DNA from: Holophagae bacterium
GTDB lineage: Bacteria; Acidobacteriota; Holophagae; Acanthopleuribacterales; Acanthopleuribacteraceae
Length of the DNA stretch: 64,000 nucleotides
NCBI GenBank assembly: GCA_029263455.1
Contig: JAJCXM010000007.1
Location: 1-64,000, forward strand
Direction: 5' to 3'
The notes under the pieces were generated by a model. That model worked only from the letters and a program-made list of their open reading frames with translations, was not told where the DNA came from and did not search any database. Positions 48,501-63,500 of this stretch are shown here, in pieces. A program made the position numbers and the translations under genes. Within the stretch, counting starts at the first letter, position 1. Each line of letters begins with the position of its first letter.

Positions 48501-51500
48501 AAGGTGAAAAAGCCGTTTCTCAGAATGTTCGATTGGAAACCTTGCGCGTTGTATCCCCAAACCAGGGATTGGGCAGAACCGTTAAGCGATTCGTCGAGGG
48601 TGGTCTCAAGCGTTCGACCGGTGAGGTCTGTCTGCCAGGTGTAGCTCCAACTTTGCTGGGTGTGGCTTTGGTGATTGACCGACGCCACGTAGGGCCAACT
48701 CATACCCGGAGGCAGGCCCTCTTGCTCGTTTTGCAGCGCAAAGGTGAAGGTGGTTACCGCCTTGAAGGGCGAGGTGACGGTCTCCGGCAGGCGCGTTTGC
48801 ACTTCTAAAGAACCACTCAACCCAATAGACCGCTCTTTGTACTTATAGACCCAATCGCCGAATCCGCGTTGTTCACTGCTGGCCTTTTGCAGCAGCAGAA
48901 AATCCTCTTCTTTTTCGTCTTGAGCGTATTCTGCACGGGCCCGACCGGGCAGGTCTGAACTGGTGATTTCAAGTACGCGTAACCCTTGTTGCCGGGTATA
49001 GGCTTGGCGTTTGTATTCCAACTTGATCATGTAAGTGTCGAAGTCCGAGGTGATCTGGCTGATGCGTTGGCCTTTGTCGTCCTCGTGTCCGAACACCCAT
49101 CCAGCTGGCGTGCCGCCGGTGTTGCGGCGCCAAGTTTGGATGCGGTATCTACCTTGGCGCAGGCGGTCGCTATTGTCCACCTTGCCGTCTTCGTTGAGGC
49201 TGTACTTGATGTCATCCATGACACCGGTGAAGTCACCGGCCGTGAACTGGCGAACGTACTGGAAGATGAACTCGTCTGTACCCCACTGGATCGTTATCAG
49301 TTCGGGAAAGGGTTCGCTGTCGCCCATGCCGTCGAGTTGTGCGTCGATACTGTAGTTCTCATTATCGCGGTAGCGGTCGTTGTCGATGGTCCAGTCACCA
49401 TTGGCGTATTGGGCGGCGACTACCTCGCCGTTGGGCAAACGGATCTGAATCCACTGGTCGGTCTCATTAGCTAAGACGGACCAATTAAGCTTAGAGTCCC
49501 AGGGTACGAACCAACCGCGGCCCAATGACCCATCCCAGAAACCCTGGCTACTGTAACGACGGTCGAAGTCGAGTTCGACACCGGGGAAAGCCAACGGATC
49601 AAATTCGGCGTGATTCAGGATCGCGCGACCAGACCAGGGTTCCACCTCGTCGAAAGCGTTCAGATGTGCGTCACCCACTCCCCAGGGATCCACCTGCAGG
49701 TCGACCCACAGATTGGCATCCTCGTCGTCCGACGGATCGCGAACCGGTTGGCCTTTGAGTCGGATCTTGCGTTTGATCGCGACGGGGATCCCGGCCTCAG
49801 CGGCGTCGGCCTCATAGAGCTCGATTTTCGAGAGCGGGAAGGTGAGGCGATGGATGTTGGCACCCTTGGCGGATTTCAGGGGCTCTGAGCCCATCCAGAT
49901 TTCGGTTTCCTGATCGTTTTTGTCCACCGTCACCAGTTTCACAATGGCGTCTTCGCGTAGGCTGAACTCGAGATTGAGCATCAGGCCTTCGTCGCTGCCC
50001 TCGTGGGCTGCTTGTGGGATGACGTCGATTTGGGCCACCCGGGAGCGGGTTCCGGTGGCATCATCGGGGTAAAAACCCGGATTGATGAAAAGCTCGCTAC
50101 GCAAGCGCACTTCAAACTGCTCACTGTCCTCGCCGTCCTGGTGACCGACAATCAGTCGATCATCCATGAAGGCCAGTGGGTAGTTGGCGTCCTCCACATC
50201 GATGTCCAGCAGCATGCCTGGCAAGAAGTCGCCTGGTTCAATGGGCTCGGCCTGGTTGGACAGCCGTTGATCCAGTTCTTGCAGATCCGCGTTCATGGGA
50301 TCTTCCTTGAACTTGAGGCCCAGATCAATCCAGGTAGGGATATCGATGACCATCAGGCGGCCGTCTTCGCAGATAGCGGCCACGCGCTGACGTTCCTTAT
50401 CGACTTTGATGTTACGGATGGGTCGACTGAAGCGTAGGTACGCGTAGTAAGTGACACTGGTTCGCGAATCGAGGCCAGCGAACATGAGTCCACCGTGTTT
50501 GGACTCGCGCGGATTGGCGCGCATGACGGCGATATCCAGCGGCTTGTCCATTTCGGCGCTTTGTACCTGAGGCACAATCTTGATGAAAATGGGGCGGAAC
50601 TTCTCACCTATGGCACCGCGACCCAAGAGCGGGGGTCCGCCTTGGAGGTTGCTGTCAGACGCGGACCAATAGGTGATGCGGTCGTCGTACTTGTCGTCGT
50701 CGATATCCCAGATGGCTATGCGTTCAGCGTTTGTGTCGTAACGATCCACGCCGTAGGGGTCGAAGGGACTGTACGAGGCGTCCAAACCCATCAGCAGGAA
50801 CTCTTCGGGCGGGTCGCCGCCGTATTGATCAAGGGCCAGTCCGCCAGTGCCCCAAAGGACGGATTCCAAACCCTGGCGTTCTTGCGGATCAGCGGGAACG
50901 CGTCCGATTTCGGTTTGGAAGGGAGACAGGAAGCCCCCGGACACTACGAAATCTTCGTCCAAGTGATAGGGCATGAAGCGTTCGAGGATGGCGTTATTGG
51001 GGATAAACAGACCGTGTAAGGTGGCATGGGGTGGACGGTCGCGGTTCTGTTCGAGCCAGGTCTGCAAATCGCGGCTATTGTCGTAGTACTTCAAGACCGT
51101 TTTCAAGTCTATGGCGTAGACGCCGCCCCACAGGGTATTGACCCACAGAATGCCGTCGGAAACCGAGAGGTGACCGATGCGGTCGGCGTCTTCGGTGCTG
51201 ATGGCCATGCCGCCGACTCGGGCGGCATCTACTTTGGTGGGGTTGAGCACCGTGATGTCTTGCTCGATGTTGGGGTTATAGATCTTGAAACGGGTTGCGC
51301 GGCCGACAGCTAAACCGCCGTCATATGATGTGACCGTTCCTCCGAACCCAACGATGATGTAACCGGGTATCTCGCCGGCTTCGGGATTTGGCCAGAAGGC
51401 CAGACTGCGGGCACCTGAATTCAAATAGGCAAAGATGGCCGCGCGGGTGTCCCAAACGTAGGTCTCGCGGACCATCTGTAGGCTATAAGCTGCATTGATT

Positions 51501-54500
51501 TTGTATGTCACCACTTTCGGGTAGAACCCGTCATATTGGAGTTCGAACAGGTATTTGCCAAAGACGGCGTAGTCGACAACGTTATTTTCGGTGAACGGTT
51601 TGTAGGAGCCCGATTCGGGGTGTGTCAGGTACTCTGCTTGGTAGTGGATGCCGGCGCCGAAATCGGGATCGGTTTCTAAGCCCATGGGCGATGCGGTGCC
51701 AATATCTTGTATGGCACCGGCAGCGTTGACGGTGAGACGGAAGATAAAGTTATTGGGTAATGTACCCAGCGGCTGGATGTAGAACGACTTGGCTTGGATG
51801 GTTGACGAAATGGGTTCGAGGTCGGTCTCGTCGAGGAATTCAATCGGCCAAGGCTTCCACTGCCCACCGGCTGAACCCACCTGACGCACTTCGGCGATGA
51901 CCTGTTGGCGCAAGGCTTCCCTTTCACCGGTCATGATGGGTTCGCTGAACGGTAGGAAGATGAGTTGGTTACCAGTGAGTTCGCCTTGGTCGTCTTGATT
52001 CGCTGCGTTGCGGTCTAAGGGCTGCGGAGTGACTGCTTGTAACAACACGAATGGTCGACCGGGGACGGGCTCAATGCCATCGCCGCCACCCGCTGGCAGC
52101 ACCACGAAGCCGAAGCTGGCGTACATCTCCAGTCCGTGCTGGTTGCGAACCGTGATCTTCACCTGGTGAGCGCCTACCGAGGGTGGTGGGATGTGAACGA
52201 CCACGGTTTTGCCGGCCGACTCGGACGATTCCACGCGGCCGGGCGCCGCAACGCCATCAAAGAGTGCCATCACACTGTGGGTGAGACTGGCCTCGTCACC
52301 TATTTTCCATACGAATTCCAGGTCGTGGCCGAGTTCCACACGAGCATTTGATTTGAACACTTCGCTTAGCTGGGTATCGATTGTGCCGTCTGTCTTGAAG
52401 ACTTTAGCGGCCACCAAATCCAACCCGATGCCCGGTGGACGGGCGTTGCCGATGCCACCATCGGGATCGACGTACCAGAATCCGAAATCACGGCGGGTAT
52501 AGGAATCAGGTGCCAATAGACCTAATATTTGAGTAGGTGGAAAGCCCTCGTGAACGGTCTTGACGAAGATTAACTTGGCCAAGCCAATGAACGCCGGATG
52601 GGTCGAATAGGTGGGTAGACCGAAGGTCTGCGTGTCTCCCGGTAGCCACCATTGCGAGGATCCCCAATAGCCGCCTTCACTGTCGGTACGTGCGATTCGG
52701 GTAGGTAACTGGCGGCCTGTGGATCCAAGCTCCAATTGGCCCATGACCCAGGCGCCACTTACGGGGTCGCCGTCGCTGCCCATCAAGGTGCCAACCCCGT
52801 CAATCACGGTTTGTTTGTAATCAAAAGCACCCACGCGGCCGTACTTGATTCCGCCACGGCCTTCCCAGCCGCCGCCTTGCAAGATGCTGTTAACGGTCAA
52901 CGTCATCTGCGTCTCAAGAAAGGGGATGGCCCAGACGAAGCGTTTCCCGGCGGGCGGTTCACCGAGCAAGTAGTCAGGAATGAACTCGATATCGATGTCC
53001 GTGTAAGCCTGATTGATGATGGGCGATGCCAACTCAACCAAAGGGCGCTCCGGAATACCCAGTTCCTCGGCTTCCAGTTGGGCGCGTAGCCACTCTGGTG
53101 TATAGGGCAGGGCCTGACAGATTTGTTGCATGCGGTCGGGCAACCCGTTTTCATCCACCACAATTTCAGGTTTCCAGGTGAGTTTGGGGACGCCTTGCTC
53201 GTTCTGCAGGCCGTTGATGGTCCAGAAATGGGTGGTAACGTCTTCGGCGGCACCAAAATCGGGTTCGGTACCTAACCAGCGGTCAAAGACAATCTCGCGG
53301 GTGTCGTCAATGGCGTCGGGTTTCAGAGTGAAGGAGCCGACCGACGGTACCTCAAAAGTACCACCATTGGGCCCCAACACCACTTCCACGTGGGTGTTGG
53401 TGGGTTCTGCGCGGTAGTAAACCTGGAGCACGACACGGCGCGTTTGTCCGTTGGGAGCAGTGAGCGTTATGTCGATGGGATCAAGCAACTCGGCATTGAC
53501 GGTAAGCGTGTATTGCTGGCCTAGTACGGCCTGGACCAAGTTGCGATAGGAGCTATTCTGAGCGTTAAACGCTTCGATCAACGTCCCTTTCGGGCCGATG
53601 GGGCCGGTGGTATGGATGACCGCTTCACGTGTGGCCTGATGGTAGACCAGCATCAAGTTGTCGGGGTCCAAGGGCAACGAAACCGGGTTTGCCGGGACGG
53701 AGTAATTGAGGGTAAAGGGCGTCAAGGCAAGCCCGTTAACCGCCTTTACGGCAGCGTGCCCGCCAATTTGAATCTGGTCGCCGCCCTGCAAGAGATGGTT
53801 GTTGGGTTGGTCGATCAGACTTTTCAGTTTGCCCAAGACACGCAAGCCACCGTCTTCCCAACGCCAGTCCATCTGGCGACGAACGCCGTTGACCAGGAAC
53901 TCGAGGTTATTTGGCGTGATGGAGGTGAGGTCGACCGGGTAGTTGAATTCCATGTAGAACTCGGGCGTCACGGAGACAGTTGAACCTGGTTCAGGCAAGC
54001 TATTGACCAGCTCCAATGATGACGGTTCGGTGGGGATTACCCAACTAGGGGAAGTCTCCTGACCGTTGAGGGCGATGGTCAGTGTGCCGTCGCCACGGTT
54101 GGAAGAACGGCCTTGCAGGGCGTAAGATCCTGCGTTTAACGCCAGCCATCCGGGCGTTTCATCGCCGAGCGGGTTCTGCCTTACCTTGGCGAAACCACTG
54201 GCCGGTGGGTCCAAAGCGACGCTGCCGATTACCGGTGCAATCGGAGCTTCCATCAGGTAGTAGACACTTTCTTCCAAGTTGCGATTAGGGAACAGCTGCA
54301 TTTGGCCTGTGCCATTTAGCCGTGCCACTACACGGAAGCGGGCTCCAAGTGGGTTGGATCGTTCTTGTACTAGCAGAACCCGTCCGGCCAAACTTGAGTC
54401 CGCGGCTAACTGGCTGAAATCAAAAGTTAAACTCCCAACGGGTGCGGCGAAGGCCAGCGAGAAAGCGCCTAAGGTGTCCCAGTCAAAGATGTCAATTGAT

Positions 54501-57500
54501 GCCGATGGTAACTGGTCGGCACGGACCCAAAAGCGATCCGTGGAACTGGCGGTTAGCACCCAGCCAGGCAGAACATCAAGTTGAATGGGGTCTTGGGCCG
54601 ACCATTGGCCCGGATCTTGTGTGGCCGCACGTGCGGGACCGCCGATGCGCGCGAAGCGCACATTAGGCAGCAATTCATCGTGGCGGGGAACCAAAGGTAG
54701 ATAGCCGCGTGCGCCGCCGTCAGGGCTACGATAAAGAATCACTTGTTGGGGAATCGGCGTTTCGACGCGATTTCCAGTGATAGGGTTCCAGCCGACGTAG
54801 GATTCCTCACGCAGGATCACCGCACGCGAACCGCTCGGGTGGTCCAAGTTGCCCTGTGCGACACGTACTGCGGAAGTGGCGCCGCCGCGTGCAATGGAAA
54901 CAGGTGGATTGGTGGTGACTTGCAGTTCGCTAGCAGCCGCAGAGTCGGCTTGAGCGGGTAACGCTTCTGTCAGCGTAAGACTCTCGGGTCCATCACCGTC
55001 GGCCATCACCCAGGCGTAGCTGCGATCGGCGGAGAGGGTCAGGTTCCAGGCCAAAGCAGCGTCGCGTTCCACGCGCCAAGTCTCTTCATTCGTCGACGTG
55101 CTGACCAGCCAGGACGAGGCAAGTGCGGGCCCAGACCAGGTTCCGCTGCCGCTTCCTGAGCCGAAGTCTAGGGCAACAAGCGGGGTCCAACCCAAGGGTA
55201 GGTGGAGGGGCAAAGCCTGATTGGAGAGTTCAGCAAAGGCGACTGAACCACTCCATGTGACGCTGGTCTCGGTGGCGGGGTGCTCGCTTGCTTTGTGCCA
55301 GGGTTCACTGGAAACGACTGCTAAGCGTTCGGCACCTTCAGTGGTGTGGCTGCCGTTCAAAGAGCCCATGGGTGTCAAACGCGCGTCGGGTAATTGGGAA
55401 ACGGTGCCCGGATTGAACGGACCTTGCAAGCGCACCTGAATGGTGCCGGCAGCACTGACCAGGACGTGGTCAACGGATTCAAGTCGCCAGGAACGGTAGT
55501 AGCCGCGGTCATCAACAGCCAGGACTTGATTGGAGGGCATCAAGACCACTTGGGCGGAGGGAAGCGGGTGGCCTGTATCGGCATCAAACACGTAGCCTTC
55601 GAGCAAGAGGTTTCCGTTGACGGGCACTTGCAAAATCGCGCTGGCGCGGCTACCGTCCTCGGTTTGGGCAACGGCTTCGAAGTGAAGGGCGCCTACTTCT
55701 GGTTGGAAGGGGATGGCCAGGCTACTGTTGAGCACGGAACTGTCGCCGGTGGCGAAGAGTTTGGGGGTCCCGCTTTCCATGCGGAAGAGATCGATATGAC
55801 GGATGGGGCTATCGCCCAAGGGCGTGGCAACGGCTTGCAACCAAACGGTTTCACCGGTGGCTGCGGTGGCGGGATTGGCGGTCAGGGTAACCTGCACGCC
55901 GCCGCTGGCTTGTGGTTGCCACTGCACGCTGACTTGGGCGGTGTTGCCAACGTGATCGGACGCTTCTAGCGTCAGTGGGTAGGCGATTTCGGAGAATGGG
56001 CCAAAGGCAAATGCTAGCGTGGCAACATTGACTTGGGGGTGATCAGGCAGCTGAATGGTGGGGGCCGGATCCCATTGATCGGTCAGGCTACCGCGCACGC
56101 GTAACGTATCGCCAGTGCCGCGCTGAACCAGTCCGCCTTCCACGTTGATGGTGGGCGGTGTGCGATCGACGATGATCTGACGTCGTTCACGCAGGGTACC
56201 GCCCTGTGTGTCAATGGCGATCAGGTTCAACCAAGTAATGCCCTCGTCAATCAGGTCTAGGTTGACAGTGAAGGCCGTGCCATTGAGGCTGGCGTTCACG
56301 CCGTTTATGGTCAGAGATTGCAATGCACCGCTCTGAATCACGCCATCGCAGGTTTGGATGCTGGCATTGGTCACGTGACCGCTGGGCGGTGTATTCCAGA
56401 GAATGACCAGATCACTGGGGACTCCGCTTTCCACCGTGATCGTGGCGCTATCGATCGTTTCATTTCCGGCCTGGTCGTGCACCAATACGTCGATCATCCA
56501 GTTGGGCGAGGCCAGTGGGCTGGTCCAGCTCCAAGTGATCTGAGCGGAACCGGCGTAACCGATGGTGGGATTCTGACCGTCGCTGATGGCCATATCCGCC
56601 ACCCCGCTGAGTGGGTCGGTCACCATGGCACTGAAGGGCACCACGTCACCGGGGTTCACTTGAGCGGGAGGCGTCCAAGTGAAGTCAGGGGCGGTGCGAT
56701 CAATGCGCAGCGATAATACATGATGGCCTTCGTTCTGCTGGGCGTCGCGGTAAACGAATTCCACCGTGTGATCGCCCTCGTCAAGCTGGGCGGTCCACGG
56801 AGCGATCTGGTTGTTGAGATCGAGTGGGACGGGCAGGTCCTGATCGATGATAACGTCAACTTCCGTGACGTCCACACCCACATTCGCTTCGTAGGATTGT
56901 GTCTCGGTGTTGACCCATTCGCCCATGAGCGGTGCGCCGTCGATGGCGATCAGTTCCAGGTAGAAGTCGGATGAGAGTTGAATGGTTCGCGAGTCTTGCG
57001 CGCTGTTGCCGGCAAGATCCTGGGCTTGGGCGTCAATGACCCATTCGTCGCCCGACGGCGGCGAGGTCCAGGTCCAAATTACGGGTGACTGGTCTATATA
57101 ATCGGCGCTGTTGCCATGACTGTCATTGAAGCTGGCGCTGTCGATGCCACTCAGCGGGTCGTCCACTCCCGCGCTCAGTTCCACGTCTATCTGGTAGCGG
57201 GCGAATTCGGGGAAGCTGGAAAGGTCAATCACGGGCGCAGTACGGTCCAAATTGAGGGTCAACGTTTCCTGGCCGGATTGGCCGAAATCGCCCGCATAGG
57301 CGAAGACCACGTCGAAACTGCCTTCGGGTAAGTTGGCGGTCCATTGAATGGGCGTGGCACTTAGATCGAGGGGCTCGTCGGGGAAGCTGTCAATCTGGAC
57401 AATGACTGAAGTGACATCGGCGCCAATGGTGACTTCGTAGGTCTGACTGACCGTGTTGACCCAGCTCCCGTCCGTGGGAGCACCGTCGATCGAGTTGAGT

Positions 57501-60500
57501 GAAAGGAAGAAGTCCTCGGCCAATTGGATGGTCCAGTCCTGCGAGTCTTGGTTACCTGCCAAATCCTCGAACGTGGCATGGATCAGCCACTCGGTTCCGG
57601 TGGCGGGTGCGTCCCAGGTCCAAGCGGCTTGAATCTCGCTGGCGAACGCGACTGCATTACCGAAATCGTCGCTGAAGTCGCTGGCCACGACGCCGCTTAG
57701 CGAATCGTTTAGGATGACGCTGAGTGGCGTGCTGCGTCCCAAACCCGCGTTTTGCGGCATGGACGACCAATCGATGGTGGGCGCACTACGGTCGATGTTC
57801 AGCGGTAACGGATGCTGGCCGGTCTGACTACCCACATCACTGTATTCGAAGACTACCGCATACCCGTTTTCCGGAAGCTGGGCGGTCCAAAAGGCGACTT
57901 GGTTATCGAGGGTCAAGGACTCGTCCGGGTAGCCCGGCACCCTGACGGTTACCGAAACCACATCCGCACCCACATTGACCTGATAATCCTGGCTCGCGCT
58001 ATTGACCCATTCACCGCCTATGGGTGCTCCATTGAGCGAGATCAATTGCAAATAGAAGTCATTGGTCAAGTTAATGGATGTTGTTTCAAGCAGATGGTTG
58101 CCAGCTAAGTCGGTAGCTTCTGCAGTAAGAATCCAAAGATTACCTGTGTCAGGTGAGATCCAATTCCATTGCATCTGATTTGTGCCGCTATAGTCGATGG
58201 ATTGGCTCAAGTCGTCACGTATTTGACCAACTTCGATACCGCTTAGATTGTCATTGAGCATCGCAGAAAGGGTTGTGATGGTATTGAACGGCGCGTTTTC
58301 AGGGATTCCAGTCCAAGCGATGGTAGGTGCGCTGCGGTCGATGTTCAGACCCATGACATGGGTATCCTGCATCTGGTTCGCACCGCTGTAGTGAAAAATC
58401 ACAGTGTAGGCACCGTCCGTGAGGACAGGGTCCCATATCGCTTCACTTTGAGTCAGCGTTAGCGGCTGGCTGAGAACACCGGGAATCTCAACGGTGACTT
58501 GATCCACATTTTGGCCGACGCTGATTAGGTAGGACAGGGCGGTGGCGTTTGTCCAGGTTCCATCGCTGGGCGCACCGTTGATACCTTCAACTGAAAGGTT
58601 AAAGTCATACGTCAAGTCAACAGATGTACTTCCATTAAAGGTGTTGCCGGCTTCGTCAGTTGTATTTGCCGTTATCACCCACTGTGTGCCATCCAGAGGC
58701 GCGTTCCAGCTCCAGTTATGCTGCGGAGAGCCGAGAAAAGGCTCCGTGAGTCCGTGATCGTCTGAGAATGATGCGTTTTGAATACCACTCAAATCATCGG
58801 TGATGCTGGCTTGTAACGCGACGAGTTCACCCGCAAGTGCGGTGGACGGCATGCCGCTCCAGTCTACCAACGGTGGGGTACGGTCTATGTTTAATGGCAG
58901 AGATACGTTTTCGGTTCGGGTTCCGTCGGAATAGACAAAGGTCGCAATATAGGACCCTTCGGGCAGGTCTGCGGTCCAGGGAGATTGTCCTGAGGTTATG
59001 TCGAGCGTCGTGTCTGGAAACCCCATAATCTGAACAATAGTGGACGTAACAGCGGAGCCTGTGGTCACAAGGTATTCCTGAGTCAATGTATTGACCCAAG
59101 CTCCCTCGAGCGGTGCCCCATTCAAGGCATCTAGCGTCAGGTAGAATGCATCTTCTGTCAGGTTAATGACCGTATCTTGAGCGGCCAGATTGCCAGCAAA
59201 ATCGGTGGCAGTTCCGTGAATAATCCATTCAGTTCCACTCGCTGGCGCGGTCCACGACCAGGTGGCATTGGTCTCTTCACCAAAGACGACAGCGTTGCCA
59301 TAATCATCGCTATATTCGCTAGCCGATATGCCACTTAGATTGTCGGTGAGGGTGACACCCAGGCTGGATGATTGACCCATTCCTGTTTCAAGCGGCATGG
59401 GTGTCCAGTCGAAGGTAGGTGCGCTGCGATCGATGTTTAGCTGTAGCGGATGCGTTCCCACTTGACTGCCCGCATCGCGATACTCAAAGACCACGGCATA
59501 GGCACTCTCTGGTAATTGAGCAGTCCAATACCCGGTCTGATTGTCTAAGTCCAATGGCTCGTCTGCGAAACCGGGTACCTGAACGGTTACCGTAACCACA
59601 TCAGGACCTACATTGACTTGATACTCTTGATCGGTTGAATTGACCCATTCCCCGGTGATTGGTGCCCCATTGAGTGCGACTAATTCTAGGTAAAACTCCG
59701 GAATCAAGCTGATTGACGTGTCGTAGGTGCCTTGGTTGCCGGCCAAATCGCTTGCGTTTCCGTGTATCGTCCAAATAGTTCCGCTAGCTGGGGACGTCCA
59801 ATTCCAAGTAAGGCTGGTTTCTTGATTGAATGACAAGGATTGCCCGAAATCATCGCTGAAATCACTCATAGCTACGCCACTGAGGCTGTCGTTTACCAAG
59901 GCGCCCAGATCGGTAGCCTGGCCCAGGCCAGCACTCGGAGGCATGGGTGTCCAGTCAATGGTTGGTGCACTTCGGTCGATGTTTAGAGCTAATGGATAGG
60001 TGCCCGTTTGGCTGCCAACGTCATGGTATTCGAAGATGACCGCATAGGCGTTTTCGGCTAAGTTTGCTGTCCAGGACCCCGTCTGATTGACTAAGACCAG
60101 CTCTTCGTCGGCATAGCCAGGCACCTGAACGGTGACCCCAGCCACGTCGGCACCCACGTTGACTTGATACTCCTGCGTGGCGCTATTGACCCATTCACCG
60201 CCAATCGGTGCACCGTTCAATGGGACCAATTCCAGATAGAAATCTGGGGTGAGGTTGATGATGGTGGTGGTGAGCAGTTGGTTCCCCGCTATGTCAGTGG
60301 CATCTGCAGTTAGGATCCAGTCGCTCCCACTGGCTGGCGAGATCCAGTTCCATTGCATCTGAGTCGCGCCGCTGTAGTCGATGGTCTGACCAAAATCATC
60401 GCGCACTTGCCCGAATTCGATCCCACTCAGGCTGTCGCTGAGCTCGGCGGAAAGGGCTGTGTTCGTGTTGAAGGGCGCATTTTGGGGGATCCCAGTCCAA

Positions 60501-63500
60501 CTAATGGTTGGTGCGGTACGGTCGATATTGAGCACCATGGTCTGTGTGTCAGACATCTGGTTGGCGCCGCTGTAGTGAAATTCAGCCGTGTAGGCGCCGT
60601 CTGGGAGTACAGGGTCCCATGTTGCTTCGCCTCCGGTCAGTGTCAGTGGCTGGTTGATAACACCCGGTATTACGACGGTGACTTGATCCACGTGTCGACC
60701 GACGCTGATCAGGTATGACAGGGATGTTGCGTTCGTCCAAGATCCATCCGTGGGAGACCCGTTCAGTCCGACCACGGTTAGATTGAATTCGTAGATGAGG
60801 TCGACTGACGTGCTTCCACTGAAGGTGTTGCCAGCGACGTCTGTTGTGTCTGCTGAAATCAACCATTGAAGGCCATCCAGGGGCGCATTCCACGTCCAGC
60901 TATGCAGGGGCGCCCCTGTGAAAGGTTCCAAGAGGCCATGATCGTCGGAGAACGAAGCGCTTTCAATGCCGCTCAAGTCATCCGTGATACTGGCTAATAA
61001 TGAGGCAGGGTCTCCGGCTGCGGCGCTGGCAGGCATGGCACTCCAGTCCACCAAGGGCGGCGTGCGGTCTATGTTTAAAGCAAGCGAAACGTTTTCGGTT
61101 TGGGTCCCGTCGGAATACACAAACAGGGCCGTGTGACTGCCTTCATCCAGCGTTGCTGTCCAAGGTGATTGGCCGGAACTAACGTCCAAAGTCTCGTCAG
61201 GGTAACCGGCAACCTGGACCGTAGCCTCAGTGACCGCTGAACCGACGCTGACCATATATTCCTGGGTCGCAGTGTTCACCCAAGACCCGTCCATCGGCGC
61301 TCCGTTGAGCGGTGCTAGTGTCAGGTAGAATGCGTCCGCTTGCACTTCGATGGTGACGGTTGCGGGTGCTGAGCTGGTTACGCCGTCGTTGGCTATGTAG
61401 GTAAAACTGTCGGGACCTAGGTAGCCTGGATTAGGTGTGTAGGTGACATCCGGTTCTACGCCAGATAGGCCTCCGTTTGAGGGCTGCGAGTCGACCACAA
61501 AAGTAAGCGGATCGTCTTCCGGATCGGCACCGGTTAGGGTGATCGTGACTGCTTGGTCCTGTTGGGTACTTACTTGCAGCTCATCGGCAGTGGGCGGGTC
61601 GTTGATCGGCGCAATGTCGATGGTCAGGGTGGCGATATTTGAGTCAAATTCACCGTCATTGGCCAAAAAGGTAACCGCCTCTTGACCGAACACATCGGGA
61701 TCGGGCATGTAGGTGAGGTTGGGAGGCGTCCCCTGGAAGGTGCCAAGGCTGGGCGATGTTTGCAGGACATAGGTCAGCGGATCGTCATCGGGATCGGTGG
61801 CCTGCAAAGTTACGGCAACTGAAGTGTCTTCGTCAGTCTGTGCGGCGACATCACTGGCGATGGGAGGCCGGTTACCCAAAACCTCGACAACCACCTCGTC
61901 GGTGGCGCTTCTGCCTGCAGTGTCGATCACGGTACATGAAACCGTGTAACCGCCTGGCTCGGTATATGAGTGGGACGGTTGTGGGTCGGCGGACGACGTA
62001 CCGTCGCCGAAGTCCCATGCATAGCTGGCGATAGTGGCGTCGCAACCGGTTTGTACCTGAGCCGTAAAGGAAACCGTTTGGTTGAATTGCGCCGGGTTGG
62101 GGGTCGCGTCGATGGTGATCAGCGGATCAGCAACAGAGATCCCGTAAACGCCGGCTAGGTAGTTCTGTTCGATCTCGCTGGCAGTCAGTGCGCGATCGAA
62201 GACGGCCACCATGTGGTAGTCGCCAATAAACGATCGTTCTTGGGGGTTAACCTCGTTGGCCAATGCAAACGCATAGGTCGGGTCCCAGTTGGAAATATTA
62301 GACCCGATCGATTCGGTACCACTCAGTGCACTGTCCACGTAGAGTTTGGTAACGCCGCTGGAGTCCCAGGTGAAAACCACATGAGCAAGCTCTGTGGTGG
62401 CCAATGATCCAGTCGTGGTCGTAGAGGGATTGTTTCCGTTGATACCTGTTTGGGTAGTGCGGAACCGTACGTCCCATTCGGAGGCCTTTTGGCCCAGGGT
62501 GAAGTTGCGTTGGTTGGGCGTGTCAGAAAGCGTGACCACGCGTGCCGGACTTGATGGACCTTGAGTGGTGTTTTCCGGCTGAATCCAAGCTTCAATAGTG
62601 ATGGCCTGGCTGGCCTGGACTGCATTGTTGAATTTTGATCCCGAAATAGGGCCCAGGATGGTGTCGTCGATGATCGAGAGTCCGCCGCAACTGAGCCATA
62701 CAGTATGGCTGAGGTCTTGTACACGTAAATCTTGCGGGCTGGATCCGCCAACAAGGTCAAAGACATCGTCGCCTTGCCCTTCGCGGAAGGCGTAAAGGCT
62801 CAAGACACCTTCGTTGACGCGGTGAACTTGGCCGGGCTCTACCACCACGATTAAGAGGGAGCGCGTGTCGGTTGCTGCACCGTCATCGGTGACAGTGAGT
62901 TGAACCTCGTAAATGCCGGGCTCGATGTAATTGTGGGTGACCGACGAACCGGAATCGGACGAACCATCGCCGAACAACCATTCGTAGCTGGCAATGGTAC
63001 CGTCAAGATCACGAGACCCGATTGAGTCGAATTCTACTAGCAGAGGTGCTTCACCAAACATTACATCGGACTGGGCACGAGCGATGGGGGGACGATTACA
63101 GTCTGGGTTGGATCCCTGACCGGGCAGACCGGCAAGGTAATTCTGCTGAATTTCTGATGGCAAAAGGGCGCGATCGTAGGCTGCAATTAGGTATATTTCT
63201 CCCAGCCACGGCCTTGCGCCGCCAATTTCGTTGGCCAAGGCAAATACGAAAGTCGGGTCCCAATTAGAAAGATCTCCATCGACCGTGTTTTGGATGGCCG
63301 TGTCGCCATTGATACTAATGGTTGCAACACCTTCGGCGGTGCGGGTGTAGACGACGTGGGTCAGCTCACCGACGGCAGCAGAGCTGCTGGTTTGCGTGAC
63401 TACGTTTGTGCCGTTAATGCCGTTGGTGGTGGTTCGAAGCCGAACCACGAACTCGGCGCCCTCTTGACCTAGGGTGACATTGCGATTGGAGGTCCCGTCC

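Noticed and set aside
42593-57000. Long plus-strand frames inside the Rhs toxin gene (e.g. 46229-46888, 48230-48808, 48986-49474, 55394-55969)
   Set aside because: They lie antisense to an uninterrupted giant frame in GC-rich DNA. Their translations are low-complexity V/A/G-rich shadows with no signal peptide or recognisable domain.
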